DNA from: JAIQFF01 sp963788505
Lineage (GTDB): Bacteria; Acidobacteriota; Terriglobia; Terriglobales; Acidobacteriaceae
NCBI GenBank assembly: GCA_963788505.1
Contig: CAWBGY010000011.1
Span: 245,743 to 309,742 of the forward strand
DNA length: 64,000 nucleotides
Direction of reading: 5' to 3'
The position numbers and the translations under genes are program-made. Below are positions 26,869 through 35,917 of this stretch, in pieces; position 1 is the first letter of the stretch; each line of letters starts with the position of its first letter. A model generated the notes under the pieces. The model worked only from the letters and a program-made list of their open reading frames with translations. It was not told where the DNA came from and searched no databases.

Positions 26869-27840
26869 TTGTTACTGTTCTGGATCTTATTTAATCTTTT
26901 CGTCGTTTCCATGCTGGTGCTCGACCTGGGTGTGTTTCATCGCCGGGCCCACACCGTAAAGTTTCGCGAGGCTTTGGCCTGGAGTCTGATGTGGATCGCG
27001 TTGGCCGCGCTTTTCGCGGTCGTGATTTTCTTCTGGCATGGGCGTACGCCCGCGCTGGAGTTCGTCACCGGATACGTCATTGAACTTTCGCTGAGCGTTG
27101 ACAACCTTTTCGTATTCCTCCTTATTTTTCGTTTCTTCCAGGTGCCGCCCGCCCATCAGCACAAGGTTCTGTTCTGGGGGATTCTGGGAGCGCTCGTCAT
27201 GCGCGCGATCTTTATCGCGGCGGGCGTAGGACTGATCCAGAGATTCCACTGGGTCATCTACCTGTTCGGCGCCTTCCTGGTGTACAGCGGCATCAAACTG
27301 TTTTTCCAGGAGGAAGCCGAGATCCATCCCGAGAAGAATCCGGTGCTGCGTTTATTTCGGCGCTGGGTGCCGGTGACCAAGGACTATGAGGGCAACAAAT
27401 TCTTCGTCCGCCGCGCCGGACTTTACGCCACGCCTCTGTTTGTTGTCCTGCTGGTGGTCGAAACCACCGACCTGCTGTTCGCCGTGGATTCCATTCCTGC
27501 GATCCTGGCCATCACCCGCGACGCATTCATCGTCTATACCTCAAACGTGTTCGCCATCCTCGGATTGCGTTCCCTGTACTTCGCCCTCGCGGGCATGATG
27601 GAAATGTTCCGCTACCTGCACTATGGCCTCTCCCTGGTTCTGGTCTTTGTCGGGGCCAAGATGCTCCTGTCCCATTACTTCGAAATCCCGACACACATAG
27701 CCCTGGTCGTGGTAGCCGGCGTCCTCGCCATGTCCGTAATCGCATCGGTAGCCAATCCCAAGAGAAGCAATGTAGGCGCGAGCGTCCCGCTCGTGCGGCA
27801 GCTCCACGGAGGCCGAAACAAAAAGGGGGTAGTGTCCTGA
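26869..27840 (+). CDS. TerC-family membrane protein
   Basis: A 323-residue, eight- to nine-helix protein with the TerC signatures ELSLSVDNLFVFLLIF and VETTDLLFAVDSIPAILA, both with the conserved Asp, and YLHYGLSLVLVFVGAKMLL. TerC/Alx proteins have been linked to Mn2+ export and insertion-related metal homeostasis. TTG at 26869 is the first codon possible after an in-frame stop at 26866. The last 23 residues (NVGASVPLVRQLHGGRNKKG) come from a dispersed palindrome inserted at the 3' end; the native protein very likely ended around 27770. Confidence 0.93.
   Translation: MLLFWILFNLFVVSMLVLDLGVFHRRAHTVKFREALAWSLMWIALAALFAVVIFFWHGRTPALEFVTGYVIELSLSVDNLFVFLLIFRFFQVPPAHQHKVLFWGILGALVMRAIFIAAGVGLIQRFHWVIYLFGAFLVYSGIKLFFQEEAEIHPEKNPVLRLFRRWVPVTKDYEGNKFFVRRAGLYATPLFVVLLVVETTDLLFAVDSIPAILAITRDAFIVYTSNVFAILGLRSLYFALAGMMEMFRYLHYGLSLVLVFVGAKMLLSHYFEIPTHIALVVVAGVLAMSVIASVANPKRSNVGASVPLVRQLHGGRNKKGVVS
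27769..27798 (+). repeat. Dispersed palindromic element inside the TerC coding sequence
   Basis: ATGTAGGCGCGAGCG-TCC-CGCTCGTGC read in frame as NVGASVPLV at the end of the TerC gene. Same frame as the two copies in the UbiD gene at 53995 and 54520. Confidence 0.8.
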
Positions 27841-28005
27841 TTAGTCAGATCACCCCGAGCGCCCGATCTAACTTTGCGAACTTTGCGGTCCATCTTTGCG
27901 CCCTTTGCGGTAAAAGGTTCGATCTCGCCCGAGTCAAGAATTCGCAAAAAAAGCCGCCCAGCGGACCGAACCAGGACACTACCAAAACCGCGCCTTTTCC
28001 CTCCC
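27841..28005 (+). repeat. Dispersed element of about 150 bp, TTTGCG-rich (copy 2)
   Basis: Starts GTCAGATCACCCCGAG and has the TTTGCGAACTTTGCGG and TTTGCGCCCTTTGCGG blocks of the element at 22860-23065, here in the opposite orientation relative to the window. It fills the terC-aroB gap. Confidence 0.7.
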
Positions 28006-28022
28006 GCCGGATTAGGTAAGTT

Positions 28023-29165
28023 ATGATGAGAACGATGACCCGCGTCACCATTGCGCTTCCACCGCGCCCTTACGACGCCGTAATCGAAAGCGGCCTGTCC
28101 CGGCGCTCCGGCGAAGTCCTGCGCGGCCTTTTCAATAAAATCTTCAGCGCGTCCTCGGGTGACGCGCCCGCGAAACACCAGCGCCTGTTCGTGGTGACCG
28201 TCCCCCCCGTGCGCCGCAAGTGGGGGAAGAAGCTGATGGCCTCTCTGGCGGCCGCCGGATTCACCGCAAAAATCCTGGAAATGCCCAATGGCGAACGCCA
28301 CAAAAGGCTGGCCACGGTAGAAAAGTTGGCTGAGCAACTGAGCCGCCTGGGGGCGGACCGGAATTCCGTCGTCGTCGCTTTCGGCGGCGGCGTCGTGGGC
28401 GATGTCGCCGGTCTGCTGGCCTCGCTCTACATGCGCGGCGTCGACCTGGTGCAAATTCCTACCACCGTGCTCGCGCAAGTGGATGCCTCCATCGGCGGCA
28501 AGACCGGAGTCAATCTGCGCGCCGGAAAAAACCTGGTGGGCACTTTCCACCATCCCCGCGTGGTCCTGATCGATCCCGCCGTTCTCAGCACCCTGCCGGA
28601 GCGGGAATTCCGCGCCGGCCTTTATGAAGCACTTAAGTGCGGCGTAATCGGCAAGCCGGAGTTGTTCCGCGCCCTGGAAAATATCGATGCCAGAAAATTG
28701 CGCCGCGACCCTGTGAAACTCGAATGGATCATCGCGGAATCGGTCAAGCTCAAGGCCGAAGTAGTCTCCGCCGACGAACGGGAAAGCGGCCTGCGCCAGG
28801 TGCTGAATCTGGGCCACACCATTGGCCACGCTCTCGAGGCGGAAACCGGCTACCGGCATTTCCTGCACGGTGAGGCAGTGGCGTGGGGCATGATCGCTTC
28901 CGCCAGAATTGCCTCTGCGGTGAACCGGATCGACCACGCCGGCGCCTCCCGTATAACCGACGCGGTACGCGCGCTGGGGCCGCTGCCCAAGGTTCAGTCG
29001 CGAAGCCGCGACATTCTGCGCCTGCTCAAATCGGACAAGAAGACCCGCAACGGTGTCGTGCACTTCGTCCTGCCCCGCGAAATCGGCCAAGTCGAAATCG
29101 TAAACGACGTCCCGGGGCAGGTCGTGATCGAAGCCGTCGATGAGTTGCGCCGCCTGTCCCGGTAG
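28023..29165 (+). CDS. aroB: 3-dehydroquinate synthase
   Basis: A 380-residue enzyme converting DAHP to 3-dehydroquinate, the second step of the shikimate pathway. It shows the NAD-binding FGGGVVGDVAGLLASLYMRG, PTTVLAQVDASIGGKTGVN, GKNLVGTFHHP, and the Zn ligands in LYEALKCG, NLGHTIGHALE and HGEAVAWGM. The C-terminal RDILRLLKSDKKTRN is typical. It overlaps the start of the next gene. Confidence 0.97.
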   Translation: MMRTMTRVTIALPPRPYDAVIESGLSRRSGEVLRGLFNKIFSASSGDAPAKHQRLFVVTVPPVRRKWGKKLMASLAAAGFTAKILEMPNGERHKRLATVEKLAEQLSRLGADRNSVVVAFGGGVVGDVAGLLASLYMRGVDLVQIPTTVLAQVDASIGGKTGVNLRAGKNLVGTFHHPRVVLIDPAVLSTLPEREFRAGLYEALKCGVIGKPELFRALENIDARKLRRDPVKLEWIIAESVKLKAEVVSADERESGLRQVLNLGHTIGHALEAETGYRHFLHGEAVAWGMIASARIASAVNRIDHAGASRITDAVRALGPLPKVQSRSRDILRLLKSDKKTRNGVVHFVLPREIGQVEIVNDVPGQVVIEAVDELRRLSR

Positions 29166-29940
29166 AGCGGCGGCGTGGCAAAAGTTCAGATTGACCGAAT
29201 CAACCAAATCCGCGGTTCTCGGAGCTGCTCCGGAAGGCGCCACCGACCCCCAGTCGGCCGCGCGCGCCGTTCGAGAGATGTTCACCTCCATCGCCCCCCG
29301 CTACGATCTGCTGAACCACGTCCTCTCCCTCAACGTGGATCGGCTGTGGTGGAGAAAGACGGCTCGAAGCTTCGCTGCTGTTCTTTCCCGTCCCGAAGCC
29401 CGGATCCTGGACCTGTGTTGTGGCACGGGAGACATGACGCTGGCGTTGCGCCGGCAAGCGGGGAAGTCCTCCGCGGGAATTCTGGGCGCGGATTTTTCCC
29501 ACGCCATGCTGCAGCGGGCCCGTCAGAAAGCGGCTTCCATGCGCTGGGTCGAGGCCGACGCCCTGCGCCTGCCGTTCCCCGACGGATATTTCGATCTGAT
29601 CACCTCCGCGTTTGGCTTTCGCAATCTGGCCAACTACGACGTCGGCCTGCAGGAGATCATGCGGGTCCTGCGTCCCGGCGGAGAATTTGGCATTCTCGAT
29701 TTCGGGGAGCCCCAGGGTCTGGTGGGAAATTGCTATCGAATTTATTTCAAACGGGTGCTGCCGGCAATCGGCACGCTGATCTCAGGGGTCAAAGGGCCTT
29801 ACGCTTATCTGCCCGCGTCCGTTGCACGCTTTCCCGCGCCCGATGAAATGTTGCGGCGGATGCGCCAGATTGGCTTCAGGGAATCTTCATGGACGCCGTA
29901 CTCCCTGGGCATCGCCGGCCTCTATCGCGGGAAAAAATAG
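29140..29940 (+). CDS. ubiE: UbiE/MenG-family quinone C-methyltransferase
   Basis: A 266-residue SAM-dependent methyltransferase: ILDLCCGTGDMTLALRR (motif I), ILGADFSHAMLQRAR, VEADALRLPFPDGYFDLITSAFGFRNLANY and EIMRVLRPGGEFGILDF. The N-terminal REMFTSIAPRYDLLNHVLSL and the YAYLPASVARFPAPDEML near the end define the UbiE/MenG family, which methylates demethylmenaquinone or the ubiquinone precursor. Translation may start at ATG 29140, overlapping aroB by 26 bp, or at TTG 29191. Confidence 0.93.
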   Translation: MSCAACPGRAAAWQKFRLTESTKSAVLGAAPEGATDPQSAARAVREMFTSIAPRYDLLNHVLSLNVDRLWWRKTARSFAAVLSRPEARILDLCCGTGDMTLALRRQAGKSSAGILGADFSHAMLQRARQKAASMRWVEADALRLPFPDGYFDLITSAFGFRNLANYDVGLQEIMRVLRPGGEFGILDFGEPQGLVGNCYRIYFKRVLPAIGTLISGVKGPYAYLPASVARFPAPDEMLRRMRQIGFRESSWTPYSLGIAGLYRGKK

Positions 29941-30033
29941 TGTGGGTACGTAGCGCCGGCGTTCCTTCGACTTCGCTCAGGACAGGCCCGCCTGGCGCGA
30001 GGGATCCTGCCCTCGCCCTCCAAATACCGTACC

Positions 30034-31125
30034 CTAAACCTCAGCCGCTGACTTCTCAACCTGCGCCGCCGCTTCCTGCTTGAAGCAATCGGCGAATGCA
30101 TCCGCAATCGTGTATCGGATCACATCCTCATAATTCTCGCCCAGAAACTTTCGCAGGCGGTCGGTATTCATAATGTATTCGCCGGTCATGTAAGGGGCTG
30201 CTTCGGGTGGAATGGAGACGATCCCGAACCGCCACAGGATTTTCAGCGCCATGCCGAACGCCAATTTTCCCGGCAGGCGCAGCAGCTTGGCGTGGGCGAG
30301 TTCAATGCAGCCTTCAAAAGTCAGCGGATCGCCGCGCCCCGCCACGTTGAGCACGGTCAGTCGTTGCGACTCAGGCTCCGTTTTCTGCAAAATCCGCGTG
30401 ATCAGCCTGGCCATGTCGTCGACATGTACGAACTGGATGCGGTTTGCCAGATACCGCCGGCCGTAGGGCAACATGCAGGGCAATCGCTTGCCGCGGGCCC
30501 GCATTCTGGCGGCCCGGTCGCTGTTCCCGCCGGGCGTGCCCCGAAAGGCGCCGACCATGTAATTCTGCACGCTGGCTCCCGCAAAAATATGCGGACGCAA
30601 CATATACACGCTGCAACCGCGCAGCGCCGGGGCACGCTGCTGCACCACCTTGTCGCATTCCATCTTGTGAATTGCGTAGGGCAAAGTATGGGCCCCCAGG
30701 GGGTGCTCTTCTGTTGCCGGCCCGGACAGGTCCGGGCCGTACACGGAAACGCTGCTGGGAAAGATGAATTTCTGGACGATGGTCTCTTCGTGATTGGCTT
30801 CGGTGATCGCTTCCATCACGCGCGCGGTTCCCGCTACGTTGATATGCCACATGCGGTCGAGATCGAGAACTCCGGCGCGCACCGGATCCAGGACGAATGC
30901 CAGATGGATCACGGCGTCGGCCCGCGATTCCCGCAACAGTAAAAAAAGCTGGCGGCAGCAGGCTTCGTCGCCCAGGTCCATGCGCTCGAATTGCAGCGGA
31001 AGGTCGGTCACGGGCGGGGTCACGTCCACACCGATCACGTTGAACCCGCCCAGTTGCGCCAGCAGACGGGTCCCCAGATTGCCGGAAATCCCCGTGACCA
31101 CTACAGTTGGCTTCTCAGCGGCCAT
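30034..31125 (-). CDS. NAD-dependent epimerase/dehydratase (extended SDR)
   Basis: A 363-residue protein with the Rossmann TGISGNLGTRLLAQLGG, acidic GVDVTPP, DAVIHLAFVLDP, and the active-site YAIHKMECDK (YxxxK). The C-terminal half has the substrate-domain elements of extended SDRs (FVHVDDMARLITRIL, NVAGRGDPLTFEGCIELA). The substrate is probably a nucleotide sugar or related compound. Its ATG directly follows the TAA of the PpiC gene upstream, so both are likely one operon. Confidence 0.88.
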   Translation of the reverse strand: MAAEKPTVVVTGISGNLGTRLLAQLGGFNVIGVDVTPPVTDLPLQFERMDLGDEACCRQLFLLLRESRADAVIHLAFVLDPVRAGVLDLDRMWHINVAGTARVMEAITEANHEETIVQKFIFPSSVSVYGPDLSGPATEEHPLGAHTLPYAIHKMECDKVVQQRAPALRGCSVYMLRPHIFAGASVQNYMVGAFRGTPGGNSDRAARMRARGKRLPCMLPYGRRYLANRIQFVHVDDMARLITRILQKTEPESQRLTVLNVAGRGDPLTFEGCIELAHAKLLRLPGKLAFGMALKILWRFGIVSIPPEAAPYMTGEYIMNTDRLRKFLGENYEDVIRYTIADAFADCFKQEAAAQVEKSAAEV

Positions 31126-32235
31126 TTATTTGGGACCGGGTTCGGGAGACTTCGCCGCCGGTTTGGCCGAGCCCACGCCTGGCTCAGTTCCTTGCGAGGC
31201 AGTCGCGGACGCCACCGCAAAATACTTCTGGTTCAACTCCGGCGTGGCCGACTGCTGAATGGTTTGCACCGCATCCTGCATGTGCTGCGAACGCAGCGTG
31301 GAAACAATTTCGTCGCGCACTTTGGCCAGGGGCAGAGTGTCTTTTTCTCCCACCTTATACACCAGGTATCCATGGGGAGTGACGATCAATTGTGAGCTCT
31401 CCCCCGGCTTCAGATTGAAAATCTCGCCCTGATCGGGCGGCAGGCTGGTACGGCGCACCTTGCCCAGCTTGGTGGGAGGCTTGGCTTTGAGGTCGGACGC
31501 GGCTATGGCCTCATCCTGCAACTTCTCAAAGTCTTCTCCCGCTGCTGCGCGCCCCCTCAACTCCTCCGCCGTCTTCTTCATGGCATCTTGGGATTCCTGC
31601 TGCATCTTCTTGGCTTCGTCGTCGGTAGGTTTGTCTTTGCCCGCCGCGACCTGCTTGCTTAACGGTATGAAGAGCCGTTGCAGGTCGACTTCTTGAAAGG
31701 CCGCGTCATTGTTGTGGTAATAAGTCTCGACCTCCTGGTCCGAGATTTTCTCCGCTTCCTGCTGCAAGCTCTGGCTCAACTCCTTGGTCAGTACTCCGAG
31801 CCGGGCCACCGTCATCAGTTCCTGAAACTTGGGTCCCTGGTCCAAACCCATCTGGTGCGCCTTGTGAGCCATGACCAGCGCCATGGCGTACTGGGTCGCC
31901 AGTTGTTTTCGGGCCGCCGGCGCAATCGTGGGAGCCACCGCAGCCACCAGTTGCTCGAACTCCGCCCGCGTAACCACGGTCTTGCAAGCTTTCGATTTGT
32001 CCAGCGACGGCTTGTCGCATACTCCCGGAATCGTGATCACAGCCGTCCCCGGGCTTACGGTTGCCGGCCCGGAAGGGTTGCTGACCGCTGCGCTCGATGC
32101 GGTGGCCGCTTTAGGCGGAGCCGGACGGGCCGCCGGTTTTGTCGTTTGTGCCCACGCCGCCGCGCTCAAAAGCAAGCAACCCAGCCATTGTCCATAAGTC
32201 GTCAAATCAGTACTCCTTCCAAGTTTCGTGCGCAA
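31126..32235 (-). CDS. Peptidyl-prolyl cis-trans isomerase, PpiC/SurA type
   Basis: A 369-residue secreted protein. The signal peptide is YGQWLGCLLLSAAAWAQ; the best start may be later than 32235. After an Ala/Pro-rich linker there is a SurA-like helical region (TRAEFEQLVAAVAPTIAP, ALVMAHKAHQMGLDQGPKFQELMTVARLGVLTKELS, DQEVETYYHNNDAAFQEVDLQRL) and a degenerate parvulin domain (GEIFNLKPGESSQLIVTPHGYLVYKV). It should act as a periplasmic folding factor or chaperone for outer-membrane proteins. It is followed by the cassette region. Confidence 0.88.
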   Translation of the reverse strand: MRTKLGRSTDLTTYGQWLGCLLLSAAAWAQTTKPAARPAPPKAATASSAAVSNPSGPATVSPGTAVITIPGVCDKPSLDKSKACKTVVTRAEFEQLVAAVAPTIAPAARKQLATQYAMALVMAHKAHQMGLDQGPKFQELMTVARLGVLTKELSQSLQQEAEKISDQEVETYYHNNDAAFQEVDLQRLFIPLSKQVAAGKDKPTDDEAKKMQQESQDAMKKTAEELRGRAAAGEDFEKLQDEAIAASDLKAKPPTKLGKVRRTSLPPDQGEIFNLKPGESSQLIVTPHGYLVYKVGEKDTLPLAKVRDEIVSTLRSQHMQDAVQTIQQSATPELNQKYFAVASATASQGTEPGVGSAKPAAKSPEPGPK

Positions 32236-32405
32236 AGGCGCACCGAGAATCCTAGCATAGAGCGGACATCAGACCTCTCAACTTCGGGAAGAAGTGAAGC
32301 GGGGAAGAGGCCCCGCTTTCAGAGCGGATGCGGGGCGTTGTTCACCGGCGAATTCCCGAGCCCGCAGGTTCAGTAGAGAGAGGGTCGGCCCGAGCCGGGT
32401 ACAGA

Positions 32406-32437
32406 GTCATTGAGTGAAATGGCGATATTTCAACAAC
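32406..32437 (+). repeat. Cassette repeat, partial copy (right half only)
   Basis: TCATTGAGTGAAATGGCGAT followed by ATTTCAACAAC: only the right end of the repeat family. It marks the left edge of the cassette array. The left part is missing. Confidence 0.75.
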
Positions 32438-32459
32438 TGTGCCGCACCGCCTTGAAACT

Positions 32460-32846
32460 TCACGTACAGGATCGTCGAGCTGCAGGTGATGCTAGTAGGA
32501 CGACAAGAACTCCATTGAAGATGATGGCTCCAACAATAGGCCACAAGAGCGCGTTGTGTGCTCGAAGAAAGAAGAAGAGAAGTCCTGCAAAATAATAGGC
32601 CACGAAAAACCCTGACAGTATGGCGGCCGTGTACAGACCAGTGCGGCGAAGCCGCCAGAGTTGGACCGACGCAAAGGGTCCAGCTACTAAAAGGAGCAAC
32701 CAACCAAAGATAGTTGCTGCGCCAAGCACGCCCGAACGGGCTAAGGTAGTGATGCTACCTCGCAATGAAAACTGAACGGTCTGAAGAAGCGCCATGAAGG
32801 TGCACAACACTAGGATGACGGCGACGATCTTCAGAAGAAGTCTCAT
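32460..32846 (-). CDS. Small four-helix membrane protein, unknown
   Basis: A 128-residue protein with four hydrophobic segments (LKIVAVILVLCTFMALLQ, GVLGAATIFGWLLLLVAG, YTAAILSGFFVAYYFAGLLFFF, LLWPIVGAIIFNGVLVVLLA). Nothing in it identifies a family. Its base composition is lower in GC than the housekeeping genes. The stop lies 22 bp from the partial repeat. Confidence 0.55.
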   Translation of the reverse strand: MRLLLKIVAVILVLCTFMALLQTVQFSLRGSITTLARSGVLGAATIFGWLLLLVAGPFASVQLWRLRRTGLYTAAILSGFFVAYYFAGLLFFFLRAHNALLWPIVGAIIFNGVLVVLLASPAARRSCT

Positions 32847-32902
32847 TCAACAGAGCCTCTTAATCTTGGCATTTTGAGGAAATGGTATTCCCAAGTGCGG
32901 CT

Positions 32903-33493
32903 CTACTGGCGAACGCCTTCGGTCACAGAAAATTTCACAGAGACAACACTGGGCTCGATGAACTTTATCTCGGGAACAATCGATGCCTCGGGATAGCCGT
33001 TTGCGCGATACATGTTCTTAACATTTTTTACCGTTTCGCGAAGTTTGCCAGGCTCAAGAATGTCTCCGACTCGCAGCGTAGAAACGGAGCGGATCTGTTC
33101 CGGTGTGAATGATGTAACAAACCACCACTCAATCTGCTGAGTCCGGTATCTCCTTCCTTCCTCGACGGTCTTAAACGTCAGCGAGATAGGCTCAGGGATT
33201 CGACCTTCTTCAACAACGGACATTGAGGGTGCAGGAACAATTGCTCGGAGGTAGCCCGCCTCTTTAAGCGCGCCTGTGACGGCCTCAGCCACTTTTCCGA
33301 GTTGCGATTCGTCGAGACATGCACCGATCAGCCCCATCTTTGCCTCCGCTTGTTCTTGAGCGGAGAGGTGCGTACCTTGGAAATTCACTTCAAAAACGAT
33401 GAATGGCTTGCTGCATTCGTTCCCAAGTGCAGTTCGATTGAAAGGGAGTAGGAAAATCGTGCAGAACCCAAGGGCGAGAAAGAAACTGCTCAT
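32903..33493 (-). CDS. Secreted POTRA-domain protein
   Basis: A 196-residue protein with a signal peptide (MSSFFLALGFCTIFLLPF). The C-terminal part has a POTRA pattern: GYLRAIVPAP, LTFKTVEEGRRYRTQQIEWWF, LRVGDILEPGKLRETVKNVKNMYRANGYPEASIVPEIKFIE and SVKFSVTEG. The first half is similar but less clear. POTRA domains normally occur in BamA-like or TpsB-like barrels; here no barrel follows, so a standalone periplasmic POTRA protein is likely. The next gene on the left is in the same orientation. No repeat separates the two genes. Confidence 0.65.
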   Translation of the reverse strand: MSSFFLALGFCTIFLLPFNRTALGNECSKPFIVFEVNFQGTHLSAQEQAEAKMGLIGACLDESQLGKVAEAVTGALKEAGYLRAIVPAPSMSVVEEGRIPEPISLTFKTVEEGRRYRTQQIEWWFVTSFTPEQIRSVSTLRVGDILEPGKLRETVKNVKNMYRANGYPEASIVPEIKFIEPSVVSVKFSVTEGVRQ

Positions 33494-33606
33494 GACAGCA
33501 CCCCTGCCGGGTCAAATATAGCACCTATTCTTCAGGTTTCAAAACGGTCATGAATGGCGCTTAAGCGAATCGACAATATAGCCGCTTGCGGCTCTTTTTC
33601 GTGATT

Positions 33607-33693
33607 GTTGTTGTACACAGGCGTTAGCACAAGCTTGCGCCTTTGTTTCGCCTTTTTGACGGTCAATGAGTGCCATGGCGATGTAACACCAAT
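33607..33693 (+). repeat. Cassette repeat, copy A
   Basis: GTTGTACACAGGCGTTAGC, the AAGCTTGCGC palindromic block and TCAATGAGTGCCATGGCGAT. More degenerate on the right than the other full-length copies. Confidence 0.75.
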
Positions 33694-33743
33694 CGACTCG
33701 GGCTTGGTGCCTGATTATCCGACTTCTCAAGGACTGGCAGTCC

Positions 33744-34271
33744 TCATCCCGTTCCCTCGGATTCTCGTTGTGCTTTTCTTGCATACATGTACGCAAAAGC
33801 ACTTACCCACACAGCCGAGTATGCACCCATCGTGGTGACCAGAAGGGCGATGATGTTCAGCCGTGGACCAAAAAATGACCATCGGAGGCCGCCACCGCTG
33901 AACAGGGAAAATGCCACTGCGATGAGAATTCCCCCGAAACATCCCAGCAAAGCGCCCCAAGTAAATCCTCTTATTGCAGCGTTCTCGGGAGCCAGTGAGT
34001 AGGCCCGCGAAGGCAACTTGATACCTAGAATGATACCGACGGGAGCAACGAACCAAAGTGTTGCAGTCACTGCGCCGAAAGGAAGCCAAAGAAGTGACTC
34101 CGTCCAGTCCTTTGCCAAGAAAGGCGACCCCTTCGCGAAATGAGCCACAAGATCAGTCAACATGGCCACCAGCAGCGCCAAACATACGTAAAGGTATGAT
34201 GCGATTAAAGCGACGCCCATTCCCTTTAGGACCTGCCGGGTCGGTCGACGTGAGAGTTCAAGTTCTTCCAT
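33744..34271 (-). CDS. Membrane protein of unknown function
   Basis: The open frame extends to 34388 but the first 39 residues fall into repeat copy B (MANKRRKLVQTPV), so the ATG at 34271 (EELELSRRPTRQVLKG) is preferred. It gives 175 residues with four hydrophobic segments (VALIASYLYVCLALLVAML, LLWLPFGAVTATLWFVAPVG, FTWGALLGCFGGILIAVAFSLF, LNIIALLVTTMGAYSAVWVSAF). No family recognised. Another lower-GC cassette gene. Confidence 0.5.
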   Translation of the reverse strand: MEELELSRRPTRQVLKGMGVALIASYLYVCLALLVAMLTDLVAHFAKGSPFLAKDWTESLLWLPFGAVTATLWFVAPVGIILGIKLPSRAYSLAPENAAIRGFTWGALLGCFGGILIAVAFSLFSGGGLRWSFFGPRLNIIALLVTTMGAYSAVWVSAFAYMYARKAQRESEGTG

Positions 34272-34340
34272 CAGCAGTTCATTGTAATCACACAAAACAA
34301 GTAACGAAGAACCGTTTGCTAGGGGTCGGAGATCGCGATT

Positions 34341-34430
34341 GCTGTCGCAAACAGGCGTCTGCACAAGCTTGCGCCGTTTGTTCGCCAAGATTCGGGGTCA
34401 ATGAGTGAAATCGCGATTTTTCGCCGATTG
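34341..34430 (+). repeat. Cassette repeat, copy B
   Basis: GTCGCAAACAGGCGTCTGC, AAGCTTGCGC, TCAATGAGTGAAATCGCGAT and TTTTCGCCGATTG. The 5' extension of the upstream gene's open frame runs into it. Confidence 0.85.
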
Positions 34431-34467
34431 ACATGCAGTGGGCTGGAGCGGCGGAAGAACATCGACT

Positions 34468-35796
34468 TCACCGACCAACTGCGTTGTAGTCATTTGGACC
34501 AGAAATGGTAAGGGTAGTGGCGAAGGGAAGATCCGCAAGGCGCAGTTCCTTGAACCCACTGATCCATTCCTTTCCAGAGCTATGTTTTGCCACTGCGTAC
34601 ACGCGCACTCTGCCGCGCCCATATCCGTAGAACGTGACACGACCGTCTTGATGCGTAGTGAAATAGGCCAGAACGCATCCCATCTTCCAACAATAGCTTT
34701 GCTCATACTCAATGAAAACGTGAGCGTCGGCAGCCGGTCGCCTGTTGGGCCAGAGTACCTGAACACGCAGTAGACGAGGCTCAAAATCTTGAACCGCAAA
34801 ATCCACGTTGTCGAGCTTCTCGCCTTTGGCGAGTTCAAGAACGCTTGCAAGCTCGGGACTGACTGCGTTCGGATAGAACATCGGCGGGAATGGGTAATCA
34901 TCGGACGGATCGTCCATATCAAGAAGCCCGACAACATACCGGCCTGATTCCAAATGCTCGAACTGGTAACATCCTCCCTCGTCAGTTCTTTCAGCAATGC
35001 CCTCACCGCGCTTCCTAGCGAGATCAATCAAACTCACGTTCGCATCCGCAATTGGCTGGCCATCGGATCGCCTTGCGCACCCAGAAATACGACCGTTCCA
35101 GACGGCCATGAGCGGAACAGCCGCACATCCCCCCTCCTTAATCGTCACTTCGTAGCTGCTCGCCGCGAGCATGTCCGGCAATTCTGGTGTCACCTGATAC
35201 TTTCCGACGGGGATATTGCGAAACTCGAAGTATCCGTCAGGGTCCGTGACAGCTTGGAACGAGCCAGAAGGCCCGTTTGCATCTATTCTTGTCGCGATGA
35301 GATGCTCTCTATCTTGGTCGCCCATCGGCTGGAGCAGCGTTCCGTACAACATTGTCTTCGGCGCGTCTTTTTCCCGCTGCGCATGCAAGAAGCGGATCTC
35401 ACTTGCGGCAAGACTGGGAGGAATAATCGACAGATAGCTAATTTGCAATATGTGCTCGGTGTTTTGGCTCGCAAACACTAGGTATTTCTCCCCACTCCGA
35501 AGATGTACTGCACCCACGTCAAGCATCGGCGAGCGGACGGAAACCGCGATTGCTTCTGTTGCCGAAACACCCTTGAAAGCCTCCTTCACATCGAAACGGG
35601 TACGAGTGCTTCCATCTGACAGAGTCTCAGATGAAGTAACCTGCCCCAGAAACACGGCGTTTGCAGGGGGGTACGACTCACAGGCAGACGCCCGCCGGAA
35701 CCAAGTGCCATAGGCTCTCGTCGCGGTCAAAGTGATTAGGGCAAGCACGACAACCGCTCTTGCCATCTGGTCTCGTTGTGCCCCAGATTTCTTCAT
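34468..35796 (-). CDS. Secreted NTR-like and carboxypeptidase-regulatory-like protein
   Basis: A 442-residue protein with a signal peptide (VVVLALITLTATRAYG); the AGGA preceding 35796 supports that start. The N-terminal part (CESYPPANAVFLGQVTSSET, FDVKEAFKGV, LRSGEKYLVFAS) resembles netrin-like/TIMP-like domains. The rest has two transthyretin-like regulatory domains (AVTDPDGYFEFRNIPVGKY, ERTDEGGCYQFEHLESGRY). The C terminus has a further beta domain. No catalytic motif. A cell-surface or periplasmic role is inferred. Confidence 0.65.
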   Translation of the reverse strand: MKKSGAQRDQMARAVVVLALITLTATRAYGTWFRRASACESYPPANAVFLGQVTSSETLSDGSTRTRFDVKEAFKGVSATEAIAVSVRSPMLDVGAVHLRSGEKYLVFASQNTEHILQISYLSIIPPSLAASEIRFLHAQREKDAPKTMLYGTLLQPMGDQDREHLIATRIDANGPSGSFQAVTDPDGYFEFRNIPVGKYQVTPELPDMLAASSYEVTIKEGGCAAVPLMAVWNGRISGCARRSDGQPIADANVSLIDLARKRGEGIAERTDEGGCYQFEHLESGRYVVGLLDMDDPSDDYPFPPMFYPNAVSPELASVLELAKGEKLDNVDFAVQDFEPRLLRVQVLWPNRRPAADAHVFIEYEQSYCWKMGCVLAYFTTHQDGRVTFYGYGRGRVRVYAVAKHSSGKEWISGFKELRLADLPFATTLTISGPNDYNAVGR

Positions 35797-35917
35797 AGAA
35801 AAAAGTCCTAGCTAGCTAGTTTCTCTCGTGCAAGGCTGCCTGCAAGTTACGTTCGTCTGTGGGTTGCAGAGGCCGTATCGGATTGCAAAATCCCTTCCTG
35901 GAGGATTAGACACCGCG

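Noticed and set aside
27675..29291. Minus-strand frame covering aroB
   Set aside because: aroB has all catalytic and Zn-binding motifs on the plus strand.
29175..29846. Plus-strand frame overlapping ubiE
   Set aside because: The other frame contains the complete methyltransferase motifs.
33548..33802. Small minus-strand gene overlapping repeat copy A
   Set aside because: It is made mainly of repeat sequence and overlaps a better candidate.
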